Shown here: positions 26,785 through 34,995 of the stretch, piece after piece
How positions within the stretch are numbered: the first letter of the stretch is position 1
Layout: the number at the start of each line of letters is the position of its first letter
Assembly: GCF_039595935.1 (NCBI RefSeq)
Contig: NZ_JBCNKR010000004.1
Location: 991,001 to 1,055,000, forward strand
Source of the DNA: Flavobacterium sp.
Lineage (GTDB): Bacteria > Bacteroidota > Bacteroidia > Flavobacteriales > Flavobacteriaceae
Length of the DNA stretch: 64,000 bases
Reading direction: 5' to 3'
Made by a program: the position numbers and the translations under genes
The notes under the pieces: generated by a model
The model's database searches: none
What the model was told of the DNA's origin: nothing
The model's input: the letters and a program-made list of their open reading frames with translations, nothing else

Positions 26785-28071
26785 TTATTTTTCTTCTATT
26801 GTATTAAAATTTTCTTCATTTCCATTTTCCCATTGCCCAACAACCGAAGTTGCAAGTGCATTTCCTAGTACGTTGGTTGCACTTCTAAACATATCACAGA
26901 AATGGTCAATTGGCAAAATCAATGCAATTCCTTCTACCGGAATTTTAAACATTCCGCAGGTTGCTGCAACTACAACTAAACTTGCTCTCGGTACACCCGC
27001 AATTCCTTTACTCGTAAGCATTAAAACCAAAAGCATTGCCATTTGAGTTCCTAAATCTAAATGTACATTGTAAAACTGCGCAATAAAAATACTGGCAAAA
27101 GTCATGTACATCATACTTCCGTCAAGGTTAAATGAATATCCTAGCGGCAGCATAAATGACACGATTCTGTCTTTTACGCCAAAGCTTTCTAATTCTTCTG
27201 TCAACTTAGGAAAAACAGCTTCTGAACTTGTTGTTCCAAAAGCAATTGCCAAAGGCCCAATGATGCGTTTTAATAATTCGATCATTCTTCCTTTTAAGAA
27301 AATAAAACCAACTGCGATTAAAACAACCCACAATGTTCCAATTCCTAATAAGAATGAACCGAAAAATTTAAAATACGTAATTAATAATTCTTCTGCATCA
27401 CGTACAGCAAAAACGGCTGCAATGGCACCAAAAACTCCAATTGGAGCAAAGTTCATTACATAGTTTACCATTTTTAATACAATATGTGATATTTTGTCTA
27501 AAGCGCCAATTACTGGTTTTACAGTATTTCCTAAAGAAGCTGCAGCTAATCCGAAGAAAATAGAAAAAATTACAATTTGTAAAATTTCATTAGTTGCCAT
27601 TGCTTCAATAATACTTTTGGGAACAATATGCTCAACGAAGTTTTCAAAAGATAAATTTTGTGTTTTAGCTGTTACTTCAGAAGCCGAAGCCATATCTACG
27701 TGTCCTAATTTCAGACCTACTCCAGGCTCTAAAATATTAACGTAAAACAAACCAATTAATAATGAGATAAACGAAGCCGTAAAAAACCATCCAAGTGCTT
27801 TTCCTCCAATTCTACCCACCGTTTTTATATCTCCTAATTTTGCGATTCCAACAACCAGAGTAGTAAAAACCAAAGGAGAAATAATCATTTGTACTAAACG
27901 GATAAAAACTGTCGCCAGCATTTTAATTTTGGTACTAAAAGACTGTGCCGCTTCTGGCGAAATATAATGATGTAAAATAATTCCAAGAGCTGCGCCAAGG
28001 AACATTGCAATTAAAATCTGCCCGGTTAATCCTTTAATAAATGATTTTTTCTTAGTTTCTGTAATTTGCAT
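26785..28071 (-). CDS. Dicarboxylate/amino acid:cation symporter (DAACS family, GltP/DctA-like)
   Basis: 428 residues with eight membrane helices and two re-entrant loops typical of the family. It shows FGTTSSEAVFPKLTEEL (the serine-rich loop), the LGYSFNLDGSMMYM motif of helix 7 and GIAGVPRASLVV of the second loop. The proteins take up glutamate, aspartate or C4-dicarboxylates with sodium or protons. The Arg in GVPRAS is a position that influences the choice of substrate, but the exact cargo cannot be set. It is a single gene downstream of aroC on the same strand (51 bp gap) and shares a terminator with the small peptide. Confidence 0.93.
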   Translation of the reverse strand: MQITETKKKSFIKGLTGQILIAMFLGAALGIILHHYISPEAAQSFSTKIKMLATVFIRLVQMIISPLVFTTLVVGIAKLGDIKTVGRIGGKALGWFFTASFISLLIGLFYVNILEPGVGLKLGHVDMASASEVTAKTQNLSFENFVEHIVPKSIIEAMATNEILQIVIFSIFFGLAAASLGNTVKPVIGALDKISHIVLKMVNYVMNFAPIGVFGAIAAVFAVRDAEELLITYFKFFGSFLLGIGTLWVVLIAVGFIFLKGRMIELLKRIIGPLAIAFGTTSSEAVFPKLTEELESFGVKDRIVSFMLPLGYSFNLDGSMMYMTFASIFIAQFYNVHLDLGTQMAMLLVLMLTSKGIAGVPRASLVVVAATCGMFKIPVEGIALILPIDHFCDMFRSATNVLGNALATSVVGQWENGNEENFNTIEEK

Positions 28072-28122
28072 TAATTTACTTTTTAATTATTAAAATATAA
28101 GACCCTCACTGTCTTACTTTTA

Positions 28123-29181
28123 CTAATATGTTTTGTTGATTAAATAAAAATCAGCCAAAACAATCGCAGCCATCGCCTCAACGATTGGTACTGCACGAGG
28201 CACCACGCACGGATCATGACGTCCTTTTCCGGTCATTGGTGTAATATTTCCTTTATTATCGAGAGAATCCTGAGTCTGCATGATAGTCGCAACAGGTTTA
28301 AAAGCCACTCTGAAATAAATATCCATTCCGTTGCTTATTCCGCCCTGAATTCCACCTGAAAGATTTGTTTTTGTAGTTCCGTCCGGATTGTATAAATCGT
28401 TGTGTTCGCTGCCTTTCATTTCTGAGCCAGAGAAACCGCTTCCGTATTCAAAACCTTTTACTGCATTGATAGACAGCATTGCTTTTCCTAATTCAGCATG
28501 TAATTTATCAAAAACAGGTTCACCTAAACCAACCGGAACATTTTGAATTACACAAGATACAACACCTCCAACGGTATCTCCCTGCTTACGAATATCACGA
28601 ATATATTCTTCCATAATTGCTGCTGATTTTTCATCAGGACAGCGAACCGGATTGCTTTCTATTTTTGAGAAATCTAATTCCTGATAAGGTGTATCTAAAT
28701 GAATTGGACCAACAGAAGAAACGTAAGCATTAATTTTAATTTCAGGAAGCATTTGTTTTGCAATTGCGCCTGCTACTACTCTGCTGGCAGTTTCGCGTGC
28801 AGAACTTCTTCCGCCGCCGCGATAATCACGAAAACCATATTTTTGATCATATACATAATCAGCATGGCTTGGTCTGTAATTATCTTTTATATGAGAGTAA
28901 TCATCTGATTTTTGATTGGTATTTGGAATAATAAAACCAATGGGTGTTCCGGTCGTTTTTCCTTCAAAAATTCCAGATAAAAACTGAACCGCGTCTGGTT
29001 CTTTTCTTTGGGTTACAATTGCTGACTGTCCCGGTTTTCTTCGTGACATTTCAACTTCAATTGCTTCAAAATCAAGTTCTATTCCTGACGGACAACCGTC
29101 AATGATTCCGCCTAAAGCTTCACCATGCGATTCTCCAAATGTTGTTATTTTATATAGGGTGCCGTAGCTGTTTCCTGCCAT
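28123..29181 (-). CDS. aroC: Chorismate synthase
   Basis: 352 residues beginning [20 protein letters not shown], the invariant N-terminal FMN-site motif with catalytic His. [32 protein letters not shown] and [14 protein letters not shown] follow, all diagnostic. The enzyme converts EPSP to chorismate, the last shared step to aromatic amino acids. Length fits the family. A perfect -7 box (TACATTTG on the minus strand) lies 17-24 bp upstream of the ATG, implying a very short leader. The symporter gene follows on the same strand. Confidence 0.97.
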   Translation of the reverse strand: MAGNSYGTLYKITTFGESHGEALGGIIDGCPSGIELDFEAIEVEMSRRKPGQSAIVTQRKEPDAVQFLSGIFEGKTTGTPIGFIIPNTNQKSDDYSHIKDNYRPSHADYVYDQKYGFRDYRGGGRSSARETASRVVAGAIAKQMLPEIKINAYVSSVGPIHLDTPYQELDFSKIESNPVRCPDEKSAAIMEEYIRDIRKQGDTVGGVVSCVIQNVPVGLGEPVFDKLHAELGKAMLSINAVKGFEYGSGFSGSEMKGSEHNDLYNPDGTTKTNLSGGIQGGISNGMDIYFRVAFKPVATIMQTQDSLDNKGNITPMTGKGRHDPCVVPRAVPIVEAMAAIVLADFYLINKTY

Positions 29182-29197
29182 TGTAATTTGTTTTGAG

Positions 29198-29205
29198 CAA
29201 ATGTA
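29198..29205 (-). promoter_or_regulatory. Consensus -7 box upstream of aroC
   Basis: Minus-strand TACATTTG matches TAnnTTTG. It would start transcription about 10 bases before the ATG at 29181. No good -33 TTG is visible. Confidence 0.5.
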
Positions 29206-29369
29206 AGTTTTATGAATTAAATTAAAAAATTAAAAATTGGTAATATTAATTAAAGATTAAACACTTTAAAAATCACAATTTATTAAAATTGTCTCCAGAT
29301 TAATAACCTTTTCATAAAATAAATTATGTGAGATTTTCTTTCATTTGCTGAACTTCAAATTGAGAAAAA

Positions 29370-30194
29370 TTGAAAAAACGAAATGTCGAACTGGTCATTA
29401 TTTCTGATGTCCATTTGGGAACTTACGGAAGCCACGCTAAAGAACTAAACAACTATTTATCAACCATTAAACCTAAAACTTTAGTTTTAAATGGTGATAT
29501 AATTGATGCATGGCAATTTAGAAAATCTTATTTTCCGAAAGCGCATTTGAGAGTCATTCAGCGTATTATTGGAATGGCTTCAAAAGGCACAAAAGTGTAT
29601 TACATTACCGGAAATCATGACGAAATACTTCGAAAATTCAGCGACATGAATATGGGCAATTTTTCTTTGGTCGATAAATTAGTTTTAGAATTAGACGATA
29701 AAAAAGCCTGGATTTTTCACGGAGATGTTTTTGATGCTTCTGTTCAACATTCTAAATGGATTGCAAAACTGGGTGGATTAGGTTATGATTATCTAATTTT
29801 AATGAATCGCTTTGCTAACTGGTGTCTGGCTAAATTAGGACGCGAACCTTATTCTTTCTCCAAAAAAATCAAAGCCAGTGTAAAAAAAGCTGTAAAATTT
29901 ATTTCAGATTTTGAAACTACTGCAACAGATCTGGCAATAGAGAAAAATTACGATTATGTAATCTGCGGTCATATTCACGAACCTAAAATCCTTACTAAAG
30001 AAAATAAACACGGCTCTACTTTATATTTGAATTCTGGAGACTGGGTTGAAAATTTAACTGCACTCGAATATCATAAAAAGCGCTGGAAATTATATTCGTA
30101 TACTCATACTCATTTTACAGAAGAAGAAAACCTATTTGAAATGGAAGACAATCTAACATCTCAAATGCTTTCGAATATTATTTTAAAAAAATAA
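29370..30194 (+). CDS. Calcineurin-like metallophosphoesterase, LpxH-like
   Basis: A 274-residue phosphoesterase with metal motifs SDVHLG (12-17), NGDIIDAW, YITGNHDE, FHGDVFD and CGHIHEP in the order of the LpxH/YbbF family. LpxH cleaves UDP-2,3-diacylglucosamine in lipid A synthesis, and many Bacteroidota use homologues of this type. The start is TTG at 29370: an in-frame stop lies three codons upstream and the next in-frame ATG is far inside the metal-binding domain. It is a single gene between aroC (divergent) and an outer-membrane protein gene. A different phosphoesterase substrate remains possible. Confidence 0.83.
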   Translation: MKKRNVELVIISDVHLGTYGSHAKELNNYLSTIKPKTLVLNGDIIDAWQFRKSYFPKAHLRVIQRIIGMASKGTKVYYITGNHDEILRKFSDMNMGNFSLVDKLVLELDDKKAWIFHGDVFDASVQHSKWIAKLGGLGYDYLILMNRFANWCLAKLGREPYSFSKKIKASVKKAVKFISDFETTATDLAIEKNYDYVICGHIHEPKILTKENKHGSTLYLNSGDWVENLTALEYHKKRWKLYSYTHTHFTEEENLFEMEDNLTSQMLSNIILKK

Positions 30195-30350
30195 GCAAAC
30201 CTACGTTTAAAGCCCTGTATACGTTGTTTTTAACTTTTGTATGCATCAAAAATTCAAAAAAATGTGAATTATATAACAATTTCTAAAAATGTTATACGTT
30301 CTTCATAAGTAAGGAAATCTAAATTTGACAAAAATTAATCAACCATTTTT

Positions 30351-30848
30351 ATGAAGAAGATAATATTATCTGCCATTATGCTTTTTGGATTAGCATTTAC
30401 GGCTCAATCGCAAGAAATTTCGAAGCACGCTTTAGGATTACGTTTAGGAGACAATAACGGGTTTGGAGGAGAAGTATCCTACCAACTTGGTTTAAATCAA
30501 AAAAACAGACTTGAATTTGATTTAGGATGGAGAAACAGCAGCGATGTTGATGCCATTAAAGGTGTTGCTCTTTACCAATGGGTTTGGAATATCGATGGCG
30601 GATTTAACTGGTATGCTGGTGTCGGTGGAGGTTTAGCTGCTTGGGATCATGATTATTACAATAACAATTACAGATACAATGATAGCGGAACTTATGTTTT
30701 TGCAGCTGGAGATATTGGTATCGAATATAGATTTAAAGAAGTGCCAATTACATTATCATTAGATGCAAGACCTGAAATTGGTTCTGGTTATTATGACGAC
30801 GATAACTTTGGATTTGACGTTGGTTTAGGCGTTAAATTCAGATTCTAA
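30351..30848 (+). CDS. Small outer-membrane beta-barrel protein
   Basis: 165 residues with a signal peptide ending QSQ (near residue 21) and alternating amphipathic strands rich in Gly, Tyr and Trp (GLRLGDNNGFGGEVSYQLG, GGFNWYAGVGGGLAAW). The C-terminus LGVKFRF is typical for outer-membrane insertion. It resembles eight-stranded OmpW/OmpX-size barrels. The loop around residues 100-115 is rich in Asp, Asn and Tyr (HDYYNNNYRYND) and probably surface-exposed. The function is unknown. It is monocistronic, with a strong terminator 28 bp after the stop. Confidence 0.82.
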   Translation: MKKIILSAIMLFGLAFTAQSQEISKHALGLRLGDNNGFGGEVSYQLGLNQKNRLEFDLGWRNSSDVDAIKGVALYQWVWNIDGGFNWYAGVGGGLAAWDHDYYNNNYRYNDSGTYVFAAGDIGIEYRFKEVPITLSLDARPEIGSGYYDDDNFGFDVGLGVKFRF

Positions 30849-30875
30849 TTAAAAATAAAAAATAATTGTAAGAAG

Positions 30876-30907
30876 AAACCTGTCGTTTAATGCGACAGGT
30901 TTTTTTT
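30876..30907 (+). terminator. Terminator after the small outer-membrane protein gene
   Basis: AAACCTGTCG (30876-30885) pairs with CGACAGGTTT (30893-30902), followed by a T-run. Confidence 0.9.
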
Positions 30908-30964
30908 ATGTTTTAATTATAATGATTGTCACCCTAAGGGCTATTTAAGAGATAGAAGCATCAC

Positions 30965-30994
30965 GAGCGGGCTTCGACTACGCTCAGCCTGACA
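30965..30994. repeat. Interspersed repeat fragment with GCTTCGACTACGCTCAGC core
   Basis: The 30-bp stretch containing GCTTCGACTACGCTCAGC is GC-rich against an AT-rich background and contains the partial dyad GAGCG...CGCTC. From memory this sequence is a widespread intergenic repeat in Bacteroidota genomes. Only one copy lies in this window. Confidence 0.5.
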
Positions 30995-31022
30995 TTTAAC
31001 CTCTAACTTTTTAGTTCTAACA

Positions 31023-31445
31023 CTATTTGATAATAATCTCCTTTTTAGAATGCACTTTTACAACCGTATAAGGATAAGTAATAGACTGTGTTACCATTGC
31101 ATCCGGAGCCGGATTTTTTTCTTTTACTGTAATGATGATATTTTTATCAGTTTCTTCAACACTTTCAATTCCAATAGAATATCCTCCGGTGTTTTTCTCA
31201 CCCATATTTAGGATCACATAATTAGAATTGGCAATGTCAGCCTGTTTCATTTTTGCCGTCAAAAGCGGATCATTCTCCAGCATTTTGATTTCATTAGGTT
31301 CTGTCAAAATTTCAAAGAATTTGATATTTCCACCACCATCAGACTGTTCTGTTAAAACTTCGTATAAAGCTGTTGATCCCGTTGATTTTTTTGCACCGCA
31401 GGAAACCAAAACAAAAATTACTAAAACCGAAATTACTTTTTTCAT
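31023..31445 (-). CDS. Small lipoprotein with PrcB-like domain
   Basis: Starting at the ATG at 31445 the protein has 140 residues and a clean lipoprotein signal MKKVISVLVIFVLVSC. An upstream in-frame start at 31493 would overlap bshA and spoil the signal, so it is rejected. The second half (NMGEKNTGGYSIGIESVE, IIITVKEKNPAPDAM, YPYTVVKVH) has the pattern of the PrcB_C domain, named from a Treponema protease complex subunit that stabilises a dentilisin-type protease. Here no protease is adjacent, so a general protein-interaction or inhibitor role in the envelope is all that can be suggested. It follows bshA on the same strand. Confidence 0.75.
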   Translation of the reverse strand: MKKVISVLVIFVLVSCGAKKSTGSTALYEVLTEQSDGGGNIKFFEILTEPNEIKMLENDPLLTAKMKQADIANSNYVILNMGEKNTGGYSIGIESVEETDKNIIITVKEKNPAPDAMVTQSITYPYTVVKVHSKKEIIIK

Positions 31446-31473
31446 TACGTTCAAATTTTTTAAATTAATGTTC

Positions 31474-32610
31474 TTACTCTTTATAATCGTCAATTGCTCT
31501 CTGATACAAAGCCTCGTATTTAGGCAGAATGTTTTTTATATCAAAATTCTTCGCCACTTCTAATGCATTAGCCTTAAACTCTTTTAACGTATTATCGTCC
31601 TTTAATATTTTAATTGCGTTTGCAGCCATTTCATCAACGTTTCCAACATCGCTTAAATATCCCGAAACACCATCAAAATTAACTTCTGGAAGTCCGCCTG
31701 AATTACTGGAAATTACAGGAACACCGCATGCCATAGCTTCTAAAGCCGCCAAACCAAAACTTTCAGTTTCTGATGGCAGTAAAAACAAATCGGTCATGCA
31801 TAAAATTTTGTCGATTTCATTACTATTTCCAAAGAAAATTACTTTGTCGTAGATTCCAAGTTCCATACACAAAACTTCAGCTCTTTCTTTTTCAGGACCG
31901 TCACCCACCATCATTAATTTGGCTGGCATTTCTTTCTGAATATTATAGAAAATCTTAATAATATCCGGTATACGTTTTACTTTTCTAAAGTTACTAATAT
32001 GCGTTACAATTCGCTCATCTGCTTTAGCCATTACATACCTGTGACAAGGCTCGGTTGGATCTTTTCTAACTTTATCCAGTTCAATAAAATTCGGAATTAC
32101 TTTAATTTTATTTTTGATTTTGAATAATTTCAAAGTATCGTCTTTCAAACTCTGGGAAACCGAAGTTACATAATCTGATTTATTGATGCTGAAAGTTACT
32201 GCAGGTTTATAAAAGGGATGATTTCCAACAAGCGTGATATCAGTTCCGTGAAGCGTTGTAATCATCGGAAGATTAATTCCTTCGTTTTTAAGCATTTGTT
32301 TTGCCATATAACCTGCATAAGCATGCGGAATTGCGTAATGCACGTGTAGAACTTCTATTTTGTATAATTTAACCATATCAACCAATTTACTTGACAAGGC
32401 CAATTCGTAAGGCTGATAATGGAATAAAGGATATTCAGGAACGTTTACTTCGTGATAATGAACATTTGGATTTAAAAGCGCCAATCTTACTGGCTGACTA
32501 TAAGTTATAAAGTGTATTTCGTGTCCGCGTCTGGCTAATTCAAGACCTAACTCAGTGGCTACTACCCCACTACCGCCAAACGTTGGATAACAAACTATTG
32601 CTATTTTCAT
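31474..32610 (-). CDS. bshA: N-acetyl-alpha-D-glucosaminyl L-malate synthase (bacillithiol synthesis)
   Basis: A 378-residue GT4-family glycosyltransferase. The N-terminus MKIAIVCYPTFGGSGVVATEL, then HFITYSQPVRL, VLHVHYAIPHAYAGYMAKQ and HGTDITLVG are signature segments of BshA. The C-terminal nucleotide-sugar site has LPSETESFGLAALEAMACG with the EX7E pattern. It joins GlcNAc from UDP-GlcNAc to L-malate, the first step of bacillithiol, the main low-molecular-weight thiol in Flavobacteria. bshB and bshC are not in this window, so the pathway is dispersed. The upstream gap is filled by palindromic repeats. Confidence 0.94.
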   Translation of the reverse strand: MKIAIVCYPTFGGSGVVATELGLELARRGHEIHFITYSQPVRLALLNPNVHYHEVNVPEYPLFHYQPYELALSSKLVDMVKLYKIEVLHVHYAIPHAYAGYMAKQMLKNEGINLPMITTLHGTDITLVGNHPFYKPAVTFSINKSDYVTSVSQSLKDDTLKLFKIKNKIKVIPNFIELDKVRKDPTEPCHRYVMAKADERIVTHISNFRKVKRIPDIIKIFYNIQKEMPAKLMMVGDGPEKERAEVLCMELGIYDKVIFFGNSNEIDKILCMTDLFLLPSETESFGLAALEAMACGVPVISSNSGGLPEVNFDGVSGYLSDVGNVDEMAANAIKILKDDNTLKEFKANALEVAKNFDIKNILPKYEALYQRAIDDYKE

Positions 32611-32773
32611 GTATTAAATTTAATTCTACGAAAGTACTCAAAAATCACGTTTAATTGGGGTTTTAAATTGTTAGATTTTTGTAAAAGTTAAGTGCTGAGA
32701 TTCTAAGCTTCTAAAAATCTAAGGCTTACTTATTGAGCAAAGTGTGGGTAAACTTGTATTTTTCTTTGATGAG

Positions 32774-32806
32774 AACTTTGTCAAAGTTTAAAACTTTGAC
32801 AAAGTT
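32774..32806. repeat. 33-bp palindrome made of ACTTTGTCAAAGT units
   Basis: AACTTTGTCAAAGTTT (32774-32789) is followed by its reverse complement (to 32806). Each arm is itself nearly palindromic (ACTTTG-T-CAAAGT), so several alternative folds are possible. Probably an interspersed repeat. Confidence 0.7.
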
Positions 32807-32814
32807 TACACAAC

Positions 32815-32848
32815 AAAACCCGACAGGTTTTAAAAACCTGTCGGGTTT
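32815..32848. repeat. 34-bp palindrome with CCCGACAGGTTTT arms
   Basis: AAACCCGACAGGTTT and its reverse complement AAACCTGTCGGGTTT flank a 3-bp centre (32831-32833). It shares AACCTGTCG with the terminator at 30876. No coding sequence; probably an interspersed palindromic element that can also act as a terminator for either strand. Confidence 0.75.
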
Positions 32849-32863
32849 AACACGTATTAAAAA

Positions 32864-32899
32864 CCAAAAAAGGCACAAAATCTAAAATTTCATGCCTTT
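32864..32899 (-). terminator. Terminator of the small-protein/Fe-S/MlaD/amidase gene run
   Basis: On the minus strand AAAGGCA (32899-32893) pairs with TGCCTTT (32875-32869) around an AT loop that can pair further, followed by a T-run. It lies 22 bp after the stop at 32921. Confidence 0.75.
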
Positions 32900-32920
32900 C
32901 AAATATATTATCAATTTCTC

Positions 32921-33403
32921 TTAGAAAAATCTGCTGTGCCAGCTGTCGGCAGCGGGAACTTCCCAAGCATCATTAAATTCTTCAATATTCGTAACCAAGT
33001 TATTAAACACAATTGTGTTTCCGGTTACTGCTTTATCTTTTACCATTTTCTTGAAATCAATTAATGGTTTATGTGCAATATGCTCTCCAAGTTTAAAAGT
33101 AACGTTCATTTTATCCAATAAATCAACGTTATATTTTTTTTCTAATCCCTGAATAAATTCTACAGAGCTATCAATAGAACATCCGGTTGCAGCCTGCACT
33201 TCCTGATTTACTGCTAATATTATAAAACGATTGTATTTTAGCAAAAATGAAGCTTCAAGGCTAGTTCCGTGAGCAGCCCAATCTTCTACAAAAGCTTTTA
33301 AATCAGTTTCGATTTCAGAAAACTCTTCCTCAGAAAATTTTCTGTTCGATTGGTAAATCCAAATTCTTGATTCACCAGGTAAATTTTCAAAAGGTATATA
33401 CAT
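32921..33403 (-). CDS. Conserved Bacteroidota cytosolic protein, function unknown
   Basis: 160 residues without signal peptide or membrane helix. It begins MYIPFENLPGESRIWIYQSNR and contains FVEDWAAHGTSLEASFLLKYNRF and ATGCSIDSSVEFIQGLEK. I recognise this as a protein conserved throughout Bacteroidota and often wrongly labelled an ABC transporter ATPase. It has no Walker motifs. The pattern GCSIDSS-hydrophobic and the WAAHG motif are its most conserved parts. It is the last gene of the long minus-strand run and is followed by a terminator. No function can be assigned. Confidence 0.8.
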   Translation of the reverse strand: MYIPFENLPGESRIWIYQSNRKFSEEEFSEIETDLKAFVEDWAAHGTSLEASFLLKYNRFIILAVNQEVQAATGCSIDSSVEFIQGLEKKYNVDLLDKMNVTFKLGEHIAHKPLIDFKKMVKDKAVTGNTIVFNNLVTNIEEFNDAWEVPAADSWHSRFF

Positions 33404-33463
33404 TTTTTAATTTTAGATTTTAAATATTAAGCCAAGAAAATTAAAATCTTACTACTTAGAAAT

Positions 33464-34069
33464 TTATTGTCTTTCTAATTTTGAAAGGATATTAAAATAT
33501 CTAAATTCTTTGCTTTTTGCATCAAATAACTCAATTTCTGTATAACTTACTTTGAGTTTATCTTTTTTCTTAATCTCATTATTGGTTAGTAAAGAGGCCG
33601 TATCGAAAGAATCTAATAAAAGAAGATTGTAATTTCTACCATTTTTATCCTTTAGCTGTAAAGTAACAAATTGCTCCCATTTAATATCTACCACTTCTCC
33701 TAAAAGAGATAAATCTTGCTGCTGAGTTTCTTTTTTGTCTTTAATCTCGTTCTTCCCTAATTCCATTATAACAAGAGGGCAAAATTGCAACATTTTAATA
33801 GCTACGCTCTCTCCTAATTTAGTCATCCCTTCATCATCATCAAAATTCACCTTATCTTCTGGTTTAAATTCTGATAAATGATCTGAGTAACTTTTAATCA
33901 TACATACGCCAACTTCAACTTTAAAGTCTTCGGCAGATAAATTAGGATTTTTTGCTTTTTTTGCTTCCAGGCAGCTACAAGTTTCTTTTGCAACAACTTC
34001 AATTACATCTTGAGAATAAACACTAATATTACAAAGCAAGATGATAATAAATAAAACAACTTTCTTCAT
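33464..34069 (-). CDS. Exported protein of unknown function with CxC motif
   Basis: Starting at the ATG at 34069 gives 201 residues with a clean signal peptide MKKVVLFIIILLCNISVYSQ. An upstream start at 34093 would overlap the Fe-S gene by 23 bp and is less likely. The mature N-terminus carries ETCSCLEAKKAKN, a CxC motif in a helix also seen in several flavobacterial small exported proteins. GVCMIKSY and LQFCPLVIMEL follow, so four cysteines could form disulfides. The C-terminal third resembles a small beta-barrel (QFVTLQLKDKNGRNYNLLLLD). It follows the Fe-S gene by one base, so it is co-transcribed with it. Confidence 0.75.
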   Translation of the reverse strand: MKKVVLFIIILLCNISVYSQDVIEVVAKETCSCLEAKKAKNPNLSAEDFKVEVGVCMIKSYSDHLSEFKPEDKVNFDDDEGMTKLGESVAIKMLQFCPLVIMELGKNEIKDKKETQQQDLSLLGEVVDIKWEQFVTLQLKDKNGRNYNLLLLDSFDTASLLTNNEIKKKDKLKVSYTEIELFDAKSKEFRYFNILSKLERQ

Positions 34070-34070
34070 A

Positions 34071-34862
34071 TTACAAATCCTGCGCATTAGCAATTAATTC
34101 AGCAACGTCCATTACTTTTACCTCGCCTTCTTTATGTTCATGTTTGATACCGTCAGTTAACATTGTATTACAGAACGGACAACCCGCTGCTATAATATCT
34201 GGCTTTACTTCCAGAGCGTCTTCTGTACGTAATACGTTTACCTCTTTGTTTCCCGGTTCTGCATCTTTAAACATTTGTGCTCCTCCTGCTCCACAACATA
34301 ATCCATTTGCTTTAGAACGTTTCATTTCAACTAATTCAACGTCTAATTTCTGGATTAAATCTCTTGGTGCTTCGTAAACTTTATTGGCTCTTCCTAAATA
34401 ACACGGATCATGAAAAGTGATTTTCTTTCCCTTAAACTGTCCGCCTTCAACAGTAAGTCTTCCATCATCAATTAATGATTTTAAAAACTCTGTATGATGA
34501 ATAACTTCATAGTTTCCGCCCAATTCAGGATATTCATTTTTTAATGTATTAAAACAATGCGGACAAGCTGTTACGATTTTTTTTGCTTCATAAGCATTCA
34601 AGACCTCGATATTCATCATGGCCTGCATTTGAAACAAAAATTCATTTCCGGCTCTTTTTGCAGGATCTCCAGTACAACTCTCTTCTGTACCTAATACTGC
34701 AAACGAAACATTAGTACGATTTAAAATACGTACAAATGCTTTGGTAATTTTTTTTGCTCTATCATCAAAACTTCCTGCACAACCTACCCAAAACAAAACC
34801 TCTGGCTGTTTTCCTTCGGCAAGCATTTCTGCCATTGTTGGCACTACTAAACTTTCTGACAT
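34071..34862 (-). CDS. Cysteine-rich (CCG) domain Fe-S oxidoreductase subunit
   Basis: 263 residues with two CCG (heterodisulfide-reductase B type) domains. The first has VGCAGSFDDR and ACPHCFNTL; the second has DPCYLGRANKVYE, LCCGAGGAQMF and AGCPFCNTML. In HdrB/HdrD/GlpC-type proteins these cysteines hold a non-cubane iron-sulfur centre. It lies 133 bp downstream of the membrane-bound 4Fe-4S protein at 34996, and together they form a two-part quinone-linked electron-transfer module. The electron donor is not known. Such pairs are constant in aerobic Bacteroidota that have no methanogenesis, so the old heterodisulfide-reductase name describes only the fold. Confidence 0.87.
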   Translation of the reverse strand: MSESLVVPTMAEMLAEGKQPEVLFWVGCAGSFDDRAKKITKAFVRILNRTNVSFAVLGTEESCTGDPAKRAGNEFLFQMQAMMNIEVLNAYEAKKIVTACPHCFNTLKNEYPELGGNYEVIHHTEFLKSLIDDGRLTVEGGQFKGKKITFHDPCYLGRANKVYEAPRDLIQKLDVELVEMKRSKANGLCCGAGGAQMFKDAEPGNKEVNVLRTEDALEVKPDIIAAGCPFCNTMLTDGIKHEHKEGEVKVMDVAELIANAQDL

Positions 34863-34872
34863 CTTCTTTTGT

Positions 34873-34990
34873 TGTTAAATCGGTTAATCGTTTATTTGGT
34901 TAATCGCTCTCTCTGACATAACCTTACTAAAAAACCTTGATACTTTTATTAAAATCGATTAAACGGTTACATAAATAACCGGTTAAACGT
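34873..34990. repeat. Imperfect inverted repeats with GGTTAATCG/CGATTAAACGG units
   Basis: CGGTTAATCG and GGTTAATCG on the left (34880-34906) face CGATTAAACGGTTA and AACCGGTTAAACG on the right (34955-34989), so the spacer between the two Fe-S genes can fold on itself. It contains no open frame. It may be an AT-rich intergenic repeat like that at 17599. Confidence 0.55.
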
Positions 34991-34995
34991 TATTT

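Noticed and set aside
27104-27463. 119-codon plus-strand frame opposite the symporter gene
   Set aside because: Antisense shadow of a well-supported DAACS symporter; composition mirrors its membrane helices.
32774-32848. Possible small structured RNA gene
   Set aside because: Two perfect palindromes without promoter or conserved unpaired core are better explained as interspersed repeats or terminators.
32921-33403. ABC transporter ATPase
   Set aside because: A common label for this family, but no Walker A, Walker B or signature motif is present.
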